A DNA stretch of 42,759 bases from positions 1 to 42,759 of the IMG/VR virus record IMGVR_UViG_3300024344_000037, one strand, 5' to 3'. The stretch's first letter is position 1, and each line of letters begins with the position of its first letter. Source of the stretch: a virus. Positions 9,701 through 16,470 of this stretch are shown here, one piece after another. The notes beneath the pieces are model-generated. The model saw nothing but the letters and a program-made list of their open reading frames with translations. It searched no databases and was not told where the DNA came from. The translations under genes and the position numbers were made by a program.

Positions 9701-12550
9701 TCTGGAAACGTGGTAATTGGTAAAGACGCTGCGCTCAAAGCCACTAGTATAGCTACTAGTGTATTTATTGGCGCACGCGCTGGTAGCAATGATGTTGTAA
9801 CTGGCGCAGATAATGTAGTTATCGGCAAAGATGCTGGCTTCGATATGACTGCGGCTGCTGCCAATGTGATAATTGGTAAGGATGCTGGTGGGAACATTAC
9901 CACAGCACAAAACAACGTGGTCATAGGTAAGGGCGCGTGGGCCACGGGAGTCGGTGTTGCTTCTGGTGGTGCAGCAGGTCAGTACAACGTGGTTGTTGGA
10001 ACTGATGCTGGTAACGATCTTACTGAGGGTTCATACAATGTTTTCCTTGGCCAAGCTGCCGGTGCGAATATCAACACTGGAGTAAGCAATATTGCCATCG
10101 GCGCGCACGCAATGGACGCTGCTAATGGTGGTAACGATTATTGTGTTGCCATTGGTCATCACGCACTAGGTGCTGATACACAGAACTCACAATACTGCGT
10201 AGCCATCGGCCACGCTGCGCTTCAATCACAAAACGGCGACGTACAGAACACGGCCATTGGTGGACTTGCTGGTGCTTCGATTACGACAGCAACCAGCAAC
10301 ACGTTGATTGGTTATATGGCCGGTAATGCAGGAACTACAATTGACGGTACTCCAGCATTTAACAACAATGTGATGATCGGTCATCAAGCCGGTAGTACTG
10401 CGGCTGAAGGTGGTCAGAATGTTTTCATAGGTGCGTATTCTGGTGATTCTGCTGTAACTGGTGATAGCAACTGTTGTATTGGTTACAATACGGGTACGAA
10501 TCTTACAGACGGCCCCGGCAATGTGTTGATGGGCCACAATGCTGGGATGGCAATGTCCACATCGGATTACAACGTGGCCATTGGATTTCACGCGCTAGAT
10601 GCGCTCACAACTAACAGTCACAATAATATCGCTATCGGCGCATACGCGCTGTCTGCACAAGCGACCGACCAAACTACCGGCAGCATCACCAACGGAACTG
10701 TTAATTCCATAGCGATTGGTAGAAATGCACTAGCTGTACAGGATAGTGCAGACGGAATCAATCTGGCCATTGGTTACAACGCCGGTCTTACAATCTCCAC
10801 CGGCTCACAAAACGTGCTGATCGGCCACGAAGCTGGGAGTACGATTGCTGGGACTAGCGAAAACACAGCGGTTGGCTTCAACGCGTTGAAACTGGCTACG
10901 TCATCCAGCAATACAGCTATTGGCGGTTACGCAGCAGCACAGGTTGCTGGTGGTACACAAAACACAGCGGTAGGTGCTGGTGCATTATACGGCGCAGACG
11001 GCGACGAAGATACCAATACAGCAGTCGGTTACGCCGCGTTGTACAACCTCAACGCTGATACGGCTGATAATAATACGGCACTAGGTCACGATGCCGGTCG
11101 CTTTACTCCAGCCGGTGGTGCTGGAACTGCAATGACGCTTGCCATCAACTCTTGTTACATTGGCGCAAGCACAAATTCAGTAGCCGCAGCGGGTGCAACC
11201 AATGAAATTGCGATTGGTTACGCTACGGTTGGTCTAGGTTCAAACACAGTCGCGCTTGGCAACACCAGTATAACTGCAATTAAAGGCGAAGTAGATTTCG
11301 CAGCTTACTCTGACAGGCGCATCAAGCGTGACATTGCCAACGATGATACGGGTCTAGCGTTTGTTGAGAAGCTTCAGCCGGTTACTTACAAGCCGGTTAA
11401 TCCCGCTGACTATCCAGAGGCAATTGCTGATCCACGGTTTACGGAATTTACAAAGCAAGAAATCGTCACACCAGCAGTCGAAGCGGCTGAAGCAGTTTAC
11501 GAAGACTACGTCGTGCAAGAAGCACGCGCTGCTGTTGAGGAGGAGACACGCGAGGAAGTACACGCTGCCATCGAGGAGGTCACGGAAGACATCGTGCATC
11601 CCGCAAAAGAAGCGGTGTACGAGGATCGTGTGACGGTTCGCGCAGAAGCCGAGCGCACAGAGACGAACATCATCACGCAAGCTGAAGCGGAACGTACTGA
11701 GACACGCATTGTCCAATCCGCGCAAGAGGAACGCACCGAGGAAAGGGTGACTCAAGAAGCGCGTGATGAGATCAAGGATACGCGCCACAAGCACAGCGAA
11801 GAGGAAGTCACTGAAGAGGTCGAGAAGGTGGAGATGGTGAAAGGCGAAGGCGACAACTACATTCGCAAAGTCTCCACCGAAACAGTTACCCGCACTATTT
11901 GCACTCCACTATACGACGATCATCCAGTTGTTAATGAAGACGGCACTCCGTGTGTAGATAGCAACGGCGAACAAGTAATTCACCAATGTCCGGTGATGGA
12001 AGAGTACGTTTCGCAGACGGCACAAGAAGAGGTGCGCGAGACGGTGGTCATTCAAGAAGCGCAGGAGGAGATTACCGAGACAATCACCATACCGGCGGTT
12101 GAAGAGGTTACTGAAACAATCACCATCCCAGCAGTCGAGGAAGTGACCGAGCGCGTGTTGGTTAGTAAAGCAGTTGCCGAGTACACCGAGACACGGGTGG
12201 TTGTTGAGGCAAAGGATGCGTGGACAGAAACACACATCACACGACCAGCAGAAGCGGCTGTTGAGGAAGTTACAGAACGCCGATTGGTCAGTGAAGCAGT
12301 GGAAGCTGCGGACGCTGTGTACGAGACAGTGACAATCCCAGCGGATGAACGACCAGCAGACGATGACACGGTGCGGCTTGGTCTGATAGCGCAAGACGTA
12401 CAGACCGCAATGACTGAAGCTGGTGTTGAGTTCGACATAGTGAACGAATCGCCCAACGGGAAGCTGTCGCTGAAGTACGGCAACTTAGTGATGCCGCTTA
12501 TTAAGGCGGTGCAGGAGTTGTCAGCACGGGTGAAAACACTGGAAGGATAA
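6788..12550 (+). CDS. Giant tail fibre: YadA-head-like repeats with C-terminal S74 chaperone
   Basis: The 1920-residue adhesin has an N-terminal region (about 1-380) with fibre-like segments. Residues about 385-1500 hold many copies of a short repeat with core N(T/V)A(V/I)G..A(L/G), the pattern of trimeric autotransporter head domains, forming a long beta-roll stalk. A C-terminal Peptidase_S74 intramolecular chaperone begins SDRRIK at S1508; in this family the chaperone trimerises the fibre and cuts itself off just before this Ser-Asp. The domain resumes at about 1862 (VRLGLIAQDVQTAM, then LMPLIKAVQELSARVKTLE). Between the halves lies a roughly 320-residue Glu/Thr/Val-rich repetitive insertion. 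The likely role is host receptor binding. The start follows the previous stop by one base. Confidence 0.92.
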   Translation: MARIVQQGVITTSGTSFENEPIVRSDGAGEVMQWQPADGGTDGVFIRENAVLGHLHLGIGVSEPTFPLEIGATTNASCGIGIVNTSTAIADNGEVGRIAFKSLDTQLDANHQMVSKIVVRAAEAYDASDDNASDMEFYTSASSENVNTSTTPDLILSSGGNLGVGVSPSAKLQVLGGTSGLDQLSLSSNVTADTIKYAGVIMTNYANTTTALLGGKAEDGTTSVYYGSSGSDHRGPQKHVFYTNPSSTATSGNAARLTIDSAGDVLLDNESSEKPVLTIKNRNGDAHGGRIVLQKTTTGEANYDVLGTIDFKGNNNAHENTSYATIHSTSSSVADGAENATLAIKTMAGGTFAERIAIGSDGSVAFSGAIEVGSLDIGHGAGGDVNSVAVGKDALVASAGGSIGNTAIGGLALDALIHADADYNTAVGYACLSTLTTGQENTAVGVAALNGALATGGDNNTAVGKSALNVFTGSNATAVGHGAAAAITAVADLTAVGKNALTSLTHADAIENSAFGAFAADALEGATGAGKFNTALGAYALSASVDGTGNTAVGRCALYNGDCVDDNTAVGKDALTAFTGSNATAVGSGAADAASSAAHLTAVGKNALGACDDGAGNTAVGSSAGAAVTVSDWNTFIGYVAGFQTTGSGATGGRNTFVGADAGVYATTADDCIAIGYSALKAADAAGDNSDNATGNSNIAIGNYALDAAKATAHNVAIGGYALSNASAGGESVAIGHAALSSEANAVVSSVAVGFKALEDQSVNSAFNVAVGHSAALNLTSGTDSVYMGYKAGGVGVITGDSNVAIGSNAMLDATSAATSVFIGANSGGEPISGSRSVALTGAGNVCVGFQTGYKLTAGYSNVLIGKDAGVNISDGIGNIAIGHGALDAANGTTAGGNREDSNIAIGTNALGAETSGSDGGVAVGDNALANQDVAAANNVAVGYKAAMNLDDGVDNVFLGYQACGSGVVTESGNVVIGKDAALKATSIATSVFIGARAGSNDVVTGADNVVIGKDAGFDMTAAAANVIIGKDAGGNITTAQNNVVIGKGAWATGVGVASGGAAGQYNVVVGTDAGNDLTEGSYNVFLGQAAGANINTGVSNIAIGAHAMDAANGGNDYCVAIGHHALGADTQNSQYCVAIGHAALQSQNGDVQNTAIGGLAGASITTATSNTLIGYMAGNAGTTIDGTPAFNNNVMIGHQAGSTAAEGGQNVFIGAYSGDSAVTGDSNCCIGYNTGTNLTDGPGNVLMGHNAGMAMSTSDYNVAIGFHALDALTTNSHNNIAIGAYALSAQATDQTTGSITNGTVNSIAIGRNALAVQDSADGINLAIGYNAGLTISTGSQNVLIGHEAGSTIAGTSENTAVGFNALKLATSSSNTAIGGYAAAQVAGGTQNTAVGAGALYGADGDEDTNTAVGYAALYNLNADTADNNTALGHDAGRFTPAGGAGTAMTLAINSCYIGASTNSVAAAGATNEIAIGYATVGLGSNTVALGNTSITAIKGEVDFAAYSDRRIKRDIANDDTGLAFVEKLQPVTYKPVNPADYPEAIADPRFTEFTKQEIVTPAVEAAEAVYEDYVVQEARAAVEEETREEVHAAIEEVTEDIVHPAKEAVYEDRVTVRAEAERTETNIITQAEAERTETRIVQSAQEERTEERVTQEARDEIKDTRHKHSEEEVTEEVEKVEMVKGEGDNYIRKVSTETVTRTICTPLYDDHPVVNEDGTPCVDSNGEQVIHQCPVMEEYVSQTAQEEVRETVVIQEAQEEITETITIPAVEEVTETITIPAVEEVTERVLVSKAVAEYTETRVVVEAKDAWTETHITRPAEAAVEEVTERRLVSEAVEAADAVYETVTIPADERPADDDTVRLGLIAQDVQTAMTEAGVEFDIVNESPNGKLSLKYGNLVMPLIKAVQELSARVKTLEG

Positions 12551-12696
12551 TGGCTGCTAAACGAAAAGGACTTTACGCAAACATCCACGCAAAGCGTAAG
12601 CGCATAAAAGCGGGGAGTGGTGAGAAGATGCGGAAGATAGGATCGAAAGGCGCACCAACAGCTAAAGCGTTTAGACGATCAGCAAATAAAAAATAA
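12550..12696 (+). CDS. Small basic conserved phage protein
   Basis: ATG at 12550 overlaps the fibre stop (TAATG). The 48-residue product MAAKRKGLYANIHAKRKRIK...GSKGAPTAKAFRRSANKK is very Lys/Arg-rich. From general knowledge, proteins reading GLYANI.AKRKRIKAGSGEKMRK.GSKGAPTA are widespread in podovirus genomes near tail and lysis genes. Their function is not known to me; binding packaged DNA or the virion is plausible. No Cys or membrane segment. Confidence 0.8.
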   Translation: MAAKRKGLYANIHAKRKRIKAGSGEKMRKIGSKGAPTAKAFRRSANKK

Positions 12697-12703
12697 TTTG
12701 GCC

Positions 12704-12946
12704 ATGGCTAAAAAAACAGAAACAGAAAACAAGCAGACCGTTGTTATCAACGGTGAGGAGCATAACGTAGCGGACTTGTCACAAGAGCAGGTGACGTTAC
12801 TAAACCATGTAGCTGATCTGGAAAACAAGATTCGACAGATTAGTTTCAACCTAGACCAAACACAGGGAAGTAGAAACTACTTTATGGGTTTGTTAACTGA
12901 AGCACTAAAAGCAGAGCCAGAGGCTAAGCAAGAAGCTAGCAGTTAA
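12704..12946 (+). CDS. Small conserved protein, DUF6447-like
   Basis: The 80-residue product from ATG 12704 reads TVVINGEEHNVADLSQEQVTLLNHVADLENKIRQISFNLDQTQGSRNYFMGLLTEAL. The pattern of an I-(D/N)-G-x-E short strand, an acidic turn, and a helix with a second Q.....R.Y..L helix resembles the DUF6447 family of phage proteins, as recalled rather than searched. It probably forms a short helical hairpin. An in-frame TTG at 12698 would add two residues; the ATG is preferred. Function unknown. Confidence 0.7.
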   Translation: MAKKTETENKQTVVINGEEHNVADLSQEQVTLLNHVADLENKIRQISFNLDQTQGSRNYFMGLLTEALKAEPEAKQEASS

Positions 12947-12949
12947 GAT

Positions 12950-13246
12950 GTGGGATCGGACACGGCAAATCTTATACAGACTCTTGGATTCCCTGTTGTC
13001 GCTGCGGCGGCAGCAGGAATCTTTGGGTATAAGATCGTCTTCTATGTCCTGCGCGATTTGTCGGGAGAGATTAAAGAGTTATATACAATTATCGTAAAGT
13101 TAATTGATAGGTTAAACGGAAATGACAAGGAGACGCACAAGCTTGCAAAAGAAATTTCAATGTTACGGGTTGAAGTTAGTTCGCTCTATAAATGCATGGG
13201 AATTAGCCCCAAAAACAAAAAGATTTCTAATGATAGTCGGGATTAG
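12950..13246 (+). CDS. Single-span membrane protein, holin-like or inner spanin-like
   Basis: 98 residues from a GTG start at 12950; the same frame has a stop at 12944-12946, so no earlier start is possible. A hydrophobic segment at about residues 11-33 (LGFPVVAAAAAGIFGYKIVFYVL) is followed by a charged amphipathic helix (GEIKELYTIIVKLIDRLNGNDKETHKLAKEI). Small phage proteins of this shape (YvrJ/BhlA-like) are often annotated as holins. The next gene, a lipoprotein, overlaps its 3' end, so it could instead be the inner member of a spanin pair. Confidence 0.65.
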   Translation: MGSDTANLIQTLGFPVVAAAAAGIFGYKIVFYVLRDLSGEIKELYTIIVKLIDRLNGNDKETHKLAKEISMLRVEVSSLYKCMGISPKNKKISNDSRD

Positions 13247-13349
13247 CTTGTTTGTGATTACGCTTAGTGGTTGTAAGTCGTTGCCGGGAAAACTGGAAAT
13301 TGATACGCCGTTTTTTGATATAGAATACGAAGGAGATAAAGATGCCTAA
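13230..13349 (+). CDS. Small lipoprotein
   Basis: ATG 13230 gives a 39-residue product: MIVGISLFVITLSGCKSLPGKLEIDTPFFDIEYEGDKDA. The first 14 residues are a lipoprotein signal peptide with lipobox L-S-G-C, so the mature protein would be about 25 acidic residues anchored to a membrane through Cys15. It overlaps the upstream membrane gene by 17 bases and the downstream gene by 8. The arrangement resembles Rz/Rz1, but the mature part is very short and a better outer spanin candidate lies at 16083. Confidence 0.65.
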   Translation: MIVGISLFVITLSGCKSLPGKLEIDTPFFDIEYEGDKDA

Positions 13350-14076
13350 CGTTGGAGGAGTACAATACCCATACACACCGCAGGGAATAGCTGCTGCACA
13401 ACAAGCGCAGTCGCCGCCCTTAACGAGTCCATCACATCCGATGGCTCAACGCCAAACGCAAGACTTGCAATCATACCCGTTATGGAGGAACTCACCACAA
13501 TCAATGCTTTATGAAGGCGATCCTTCGTTTTACGGAACACAACGACAAGTACCAGACTTAAGCCCGTCAAGGTATGGTGTTGGTTCTGCCGCATACAGAG
13601 GTTCAGCAACCCCTTATCAGAGGAGAAGTCCATCAGCACCAAACGCAACGGTTCCGACATACGAAGACAGGTACACTATGCAATCTGATCCAACCAGTCT
13701 GGTTGGCGGCGCACCGATAAGGGGTCAGCATTCTTACGCAAGAAGTCCGTCTAATCCGGCAGCACAAAGACCAACGCAGGACTTACAGCAATACAACGAG
13801 CCACCAATACAAGGTAGAATGGAGGGCCAAGGTATTTTAGGAACACTTGGTTATAGTAATGAAGCTATGCCATCAAGACAAGATTTAAGCAATGTGGTTG
13901 CATACGGTGATTCTGGATTGAGATATGGTGATAATCGTATAGCGTTTAGTCATCCGCAATTACTAGGAGGCCCATCAAGTCCTTGGTATCGGCCTATTGC
14001 ACAAGCACCGAGAGGTCAAGTAAACGCGAATTACGGGCAAAGCCCATCTAACCCTAACTGGAAACCAGCAGAATAA
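13342..14076 (+). CDS. Pro/Gln/Ser-rich hypothetical protein with internal repeats
   Basis: 244 residues; the start is well supported by GAAGGAG 7 bases upstream. The protein is low in hydrophobic residues and probably disordered. It holds a repeated motif: SPSHPMAQRQTQDLQSY near residue 29, SPSNPAAQRPTQDLQQY near residue 134, a partial copy with QRQVPDLSPSRY, and SPSNPNW at the C-terminus. No family is recognised. Its position among virion and lysis genes suggests a minor structural protein or linker. Confidence 0.7.
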   Translation: MPNVGGVQYPYTPQGIAAAQQAQSPPLTSPSHPMAQRQTQDLQSYPLWRNSPQSMLYEGDPSFYGTQRQVPDLSPSRYGVGSAAYRGSATPYQRRSPSAPNATVPTYEDRYTMQSDPTSLVGGAPIRGQHSYARSPSNPAAQRPTQDLQQYNEPPIQGRMEGQGILGTLGYSNEAMPSRQDLSNVVAYGDSGLRYGDNRIAFSHPQLLGGPSSPWYRPIAQAPRGQVNANYGQSPSNPNWKPAE

Positions 14077-14079
14077 ATT

Positions 14080-15081
14080 ATGGCAATACGAAAAAGAGGC
14101 GGTCAACGCTTAATAGAAATGGCTCGAAAAAGTCGTAAGGCAAAAGAGTCAAGAGTCGGCGGTAAACGCTACGTCACACCAACCAAATCTAAAGCTAAGG
14201 CTGCGGTGACTAAACGTAAAGGTACAACAACAACGTACAAACCCAAACCCAGCCCGCAACTGAAGCCCGCTCCCAAGAAAAAGGCGGTCAAGAAGGCAAC
14301 ACCAAAGCCTGTCGCTAAGAAGGCAAAGAAAAGTGACGCTCAGAAACTAGCGGATTATCGTAAGAATCCGACTAAAGGAATGGCTCCACGTAATTTAAGA
14401 ACACCAGCACAACGCGCTGCACTTAAAAAACGTTTGAAGAATCAAATGTCTGAAGCCAGCGGTATGTCTAAGCTTGCGTCTGGTTTAACGAAAGACATTG
14501 GTGATGCAGAATTTGCAACAGACTTGGCAATAACAGCTGCCACACTGCCTTTGGGAGGCCCAGTTGGCCGTGGTGCTTTAACAGGTGCGAAGGCTATTGG
14601 CAGAGGCGCGAAAGCTGTAGGGTCTAAAGCACTTACAGGCGCAAAAGCTACAGGTCGAGCTGCAAAGAAGGGTGCTAAAGCAGCAGCAAAAGCAACAAAA
14701 CGTGCCGCTAGAAAAGCTAGAGTTGGCATGAAGAAAGCTGATCGCAAGTTGTTGAAGGCGCAAGGGTTGAGCCGTCAAGGCGGTAAAGTCCGCAAGATTA
14801 AAAAGCCAAATCCATTTGGCAAGAATGCAGCTAATGCAAAGCCAAAGGCCAAGAAAGCCACTGGTAAACAACAAGACGCTCAAGTAAAAGCCTATAAAGC
14901 AGATAAAGTTAAGAAAGGTAAACGTAAAGCAGAGCAAGCGCGTAAAGATGCTGTAGCTGCAAACAAGCGAGCGGCTGAAAAGAAAAGAGCCAGAAAAACA
15001 GAAATGGGCTACGCGCAGCAGGAGATAAACAGAAGGGCAGCATCAAGGGCTGCTGCTAGGAATCGAAGGCGTAGATCATGA
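14080..15081 (+). CDS. Strongly basic, histone H1-like protein
   Basis: 333 residues dominated by Lys, Ala and Arg. Long stretches such as KPAPKKKAVKKATPKPVAKKAKK and AAKKGAKAAAKATKRAARKARVGMKKADRK resemble the tails of histone H1 or bacterial Hc1/AlgP-type proteins. A less basic middle part (about 125-175, SGLTKDIGDAEFATDLAITAATLPLGGPVG) may be a short hydrophobic or amphipathic insert. It should bind nucleic acid by charge. The possible jobs are condensing phage DNA in the head, ejecting with it, or acting on the host nucleoid. It sits in the late region and overlaps the next start by ATGA. Confidence 0.75.
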   Translation: MAIRKRGGQRLIEMARKSRKAKESRVGGKRYVTPTKSKAKAAVTKRKGTTTTYKPKPSPQLKPAPKKKAVKKATPKPVAKKAKKSDAQKLADYRKNPTKGMAPRNLRTPAQRAALKKRLKNQMSEASGMSKLASGLTKDIGDAEFATDLAITAATLPLGGPVGRGALTGAKAIGRGAKAVGSKALTGAKATGRAAKKGAKAAAKATKRAARKARVGMKKADRKLLKAQGLSRQGGKVRKIKKPNPFGKNAANAKPKAKKATGKQQDAQVKAYKADKVKKGKRKAEQARKDAVAANKRAAEKKRARKTEMGYAQQEINRRAASRAAARNRRRRS

Positions 15082-15236
15082 CTGAAAGACAACAACTAGA
15101 TGACTTCACAAGAAGAATTTGTCACGCAGTTGAGTATTCCGAACAGGAACTTGACTTGACAATGGAGCAAATGATTGGTGTAATAGAAGTTGCCAAGCAA
15201 ATGATCCTTAATAAATTCTTGCATGAACCTAGATGA
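15078..15236 (+). CDS. Small hypothetical protein
   Basis: The start overlaps the previous stop (ATGA). The 52 residues MTERQQLDDFTRRICHAVEY...LHEPR form one predicted helical, acidic, amphipathic unit with EQELDLTMEQMIGVIEVAKQM in the middle. No family is recognised. Tight overlaps on both sides (14 bases with the next gene) support that it is translated. Confidence 0.65.
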   Translation: MTERQQLDDFTRRICHAVEYSEQELDLTMEQMIGVIEVAKQMILNKFLHEPR

Positions 15237-15372
15237 TTTAAAAGTTTTTGCGGCTTCGGTCTCAGGAATAGGAAACTGGCTACTTGAAATTGACATACTA
15301 CTGAAAGTTTCAATTAGCATTGCTACGCTATTTTATATAGGGTTAAAGATACGTCACTTATTAAAGCAATGA
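15223..15372 (+). CDS. Small membrane protein, holin candidate
   Basis: The 49-residue product MNLDDLKVFAASVSGIGNWL...FYIGLKIRHLLKQ has one clear membrane span (about residues 27-41, LLKVSISIATLFYIG) after an amphipathic segment with GNWLLEID, and a short basic tail. This is the shape of small podovirus holins. It overlaps both neighbours and lies in a cluster with another holin-like gene and the spanins. Which membrane protein is the holin cannot be told from sequence. Confidence 0.65.
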   Translation: MNLDDLKVFAASVSGIGNWLLEIDILLKVSISIATLFYIGLKIRHLLKQ

Positions 15373-15671
15373 AAGACGCAAAACTAACCAGAGCAGGTGT
15401 AAGTGGTTTTAACAAACCAAAGCGTACACCATCACATCCAACCAAGTCTCACGTTGTAGTTGCTAGAAGTGGTGGACAGACAAAGACTATTAGGTTTGGT
15501 CAACAAGGCGTTAAAACCAATCAAACTGTAGGGCAACGCAAAGCTTTTAAAAGTAGACACCAAAAGAACATATCTAGAGGGCCAATGTCTGCTGCTTATT
15601 GGGCAGATAAAGTTAAGTGGAGTCCAAGCAAAACAAAATCTAGCTCTAGCAAGTGGAAGAAGGGGTCGTAA
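15369..15671 (+). CDS. Conserved phage protein of unknown function
   Basis: The start overlaps the previous stop (ATGA). The 100-residue basic protein has the segments RAGVSGFNKPKRTPSHPTKSH, VKTNQTVGQRKAFKSRH and GPMSAAYWADKVKW, a combination I recall from many environmental phage genomes where it stays uncharacterised. It has no membrane segment and a Ser/Lys-rich tail. A minor virion or DNA-associated role is plausible. TAATG coupling to the next gene. Confidence 0.75.
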   Translation: MKDAKLTRAGVSGFNKPKRTPSHPTKSHVVVARSGGQTKTIRFGQQGVKTNQTVGQRKAFKSRHQKNISRGPMSAAYWADKVKWSPSKTKSSSSKWKKGS

Positions 15672-15829
15672 TGACAGGAAAAACTCTTACTAAACGGCAA
15701 GTAAATGCTTTAGCAAAGCACTCAAAACATCACACAGCGCGTCATATAACCAGCATGAAACAGCTAATGAAGAAGGGTAGAACTTTTACAGAATCGCATA
15801 AAATAACAATGAGTAAAATAAGAAAGTAA
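15671..15829 (+). CDS. Small basic conserved phage protein
   Basis: The 52-residue product from the ATG at 15671 (TAATG overlap) reads MTGKTLTKRQVNALAKHSKHHTARHITSMKQLMKKGRTFTESHKITMSKIRK. The LTKRQ...L.KHSKHHT..H...M..LM..G.tF..AH pattern matches a short protein that commonly accompanies the preceding gene in environmental phages, from memory. It is His/Lys-rich and helical, with function unknown. It joins the next gene through TAATG. Confidence 0.75.
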   Translation: MTGKTLTKRQVNALAKHSKHHTARHITSMKQLMKKGRTFTESHKITMSKIRK

Positions 15830-16002
15830 TGTTATCAGGAAAGAAAACTTATGTAACGGCAATCGGCGGCATTCTTGCTGCTGTGGGTGCTTATTTCTCC
15901 GGTGAAATGGAGATGGGCGTAATGATAAACGTAGTGGTTACTTCGTTGTTGGCAGTCTTTTTGAGGAAGGGCGTAAAGAGCGACACGAATGGGAATAGTT
16001 AA
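15829..16002 (+). CDS. Two-span small holin (putative)
   Basis: The 57-residue product has two hydrophobic helices, about residues 8-24 (YVTAIGGILAAVGAYFS) and 31-46 (VMINVVVTSLLAVFL), joined by an acidic turn (GEMEMG), with a basic-polar C-terminus. KTYVTAIGGILAAVG and a C-terminal LR(K/N)GV are typical of small class II phage holins. It sits directly upstream of the spanin pair and overlaps it by 14 bases, the expected order in a lysis cassette. No endolysin was found beside it. Confidence 0.75.
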   Translation: MLSGKKTYVTAIGGILAAVGAYFSGEMEMGVMINVVVTSLLAVFLRKGVKSDTNGNS

Positions 16003-16270
16003 ACTACTGGCTACACTGTTTAAAGCCATACCGTCATTGGAACGGTTGGTTTATAAAATTGTAGATGCACTAAAGGAAGCCAATGCAAAGAATCGGCTGG
16101 AAGACAAGTTGGGCAACATTGATGCTCTTATTGATGGTGAGCGCGTGCAGCACACCACAACTGGAGGGAGTGAAGGAGTTAAGCCAACACCCACAGTTCC
16201 AAAAAGCAAGAGAGTCAGCGCCAGAGTTCACAAGGGCCGCACTAAGAAAAGTAGCAAAACTAGAGTATGA
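15989..16270 (+). CDS. Inner spanin-like protein (putative)
   Basis: 93 residues with an N-terminal hydrophobic/amphipathic helix (MGIVKLLATLFKAIPSLERLVYKIVDALKEA), a helical charged middle (KNRLEDKLGNIDALIDGE), and a polar, basic C-terminus. A lipoprotein gene is wholly or nearly nested in another frame inside it, the classic arrangement of Rz with Rz1. The inner spanin would span the periplasm and join the outer lipoprotein to fuse the membranes. The N-terminal anchor is weaker than usual, so the role is inferred mainly from the nested partner. Confidence 0.65.
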   Translation: MGIVKLLATLFKAIPSLERLVYKIVDALKEANAKNRLEDKLGNIDALIDGERVQHTTTGGSEGVKPTPTVPKSKRVSARVHKGRTKKSSKTRV

Positions 16271-16286
16271 GATTGAGCGCAGGTGA
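16083..16286 (+). CDS. Outer spanin lipoprotein (Rz1-like)
   Basis: 67 residues from ATG 16083: a basic N-terminus (MQRIGWKTSW), a hydrophobic core (ATLMLLLMV) and lipobox V-S-A-C with Cys at about residue 22, then EGVKELSQHPQFQKARESAPEFTRAALRKVAKLEYEIERR, a helical mature part. It lies out of frame inside the 15989-16270 gene for nearly all its length. The lipoprotein would sit in the outer membrane and pair with the inner spanin at lysis, pointing to a host with an outer membrane. Confidence 0.8.
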   Translation: MQRIGWKTSWATLMLLLMVSACSTPQLEGVKELSQHPQFQKARESAPEFTRAALRKVAKLEYEIERR

Positions 16287-16467
16287 TAGAGATGAGTTAC
16301 AAGATAACTTAGATGAATTGCTAAGTGCTGTAAGGGAATTAAAGCATGAGTTGGTCAACAATAACGAAGAGGTCAAGCCAAGCCGTGGTCGCCATCACAA
16401 AAACAACCGCAACAACGGTGACGGCTACAACAAAAAGAACAAAGCCAACAATCGTCGCAATCACTAA
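16267..16467 (+). CDS. Small hypothetical protein with coiled-coil and basic tail
   Basis: ATG 16267 overlaps the stop of the inner spanin (ATGA). The first half of this 66-residue protein is a likely helix (RDELQDNLDELLSAVRELKHELVNN). The second half is an Asn/Lys/Arg/His-rich tail (RGRHHKNNRNNGDGYNKKNK). No family is recognised. Three bases separate it from the adaptor gene. Confidence 0.6.
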   Translation: MRLSAGDRDELQDNLDELLSAVRELKHELVNNNEEVKPSRGRHHKNNRNNGDGYNKKNKANNRRNH

Positions 16468-16470
16468 ACG

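Noticed and set aside
9436-9945. Long antisense ORFs opposite the fibre repeats (also 12052-12588 and 10226-10591)
   Set aside because: They mirror the repeat periodicity and composition of the fibre gene and show no start signals of their own.
15863-15880. TCGGCGGCATTCTTGCTG in the holin-like gene as a sigma-54 site
   Set aside because: The -12 box is good, but the -24 box lacks TGGCA and the bases are explained by the membrane-protein coding sequence.
16108-16126. AAGTTGGGCAACATTGATGCTC as a fourth sigma-54 site before the adaptor gene
   Set aside because: The -24 box has an extra G (GGGCAA) and the -12 box is weak; it lies in overlapping coding frames. Worth only a look in 5'-end data.
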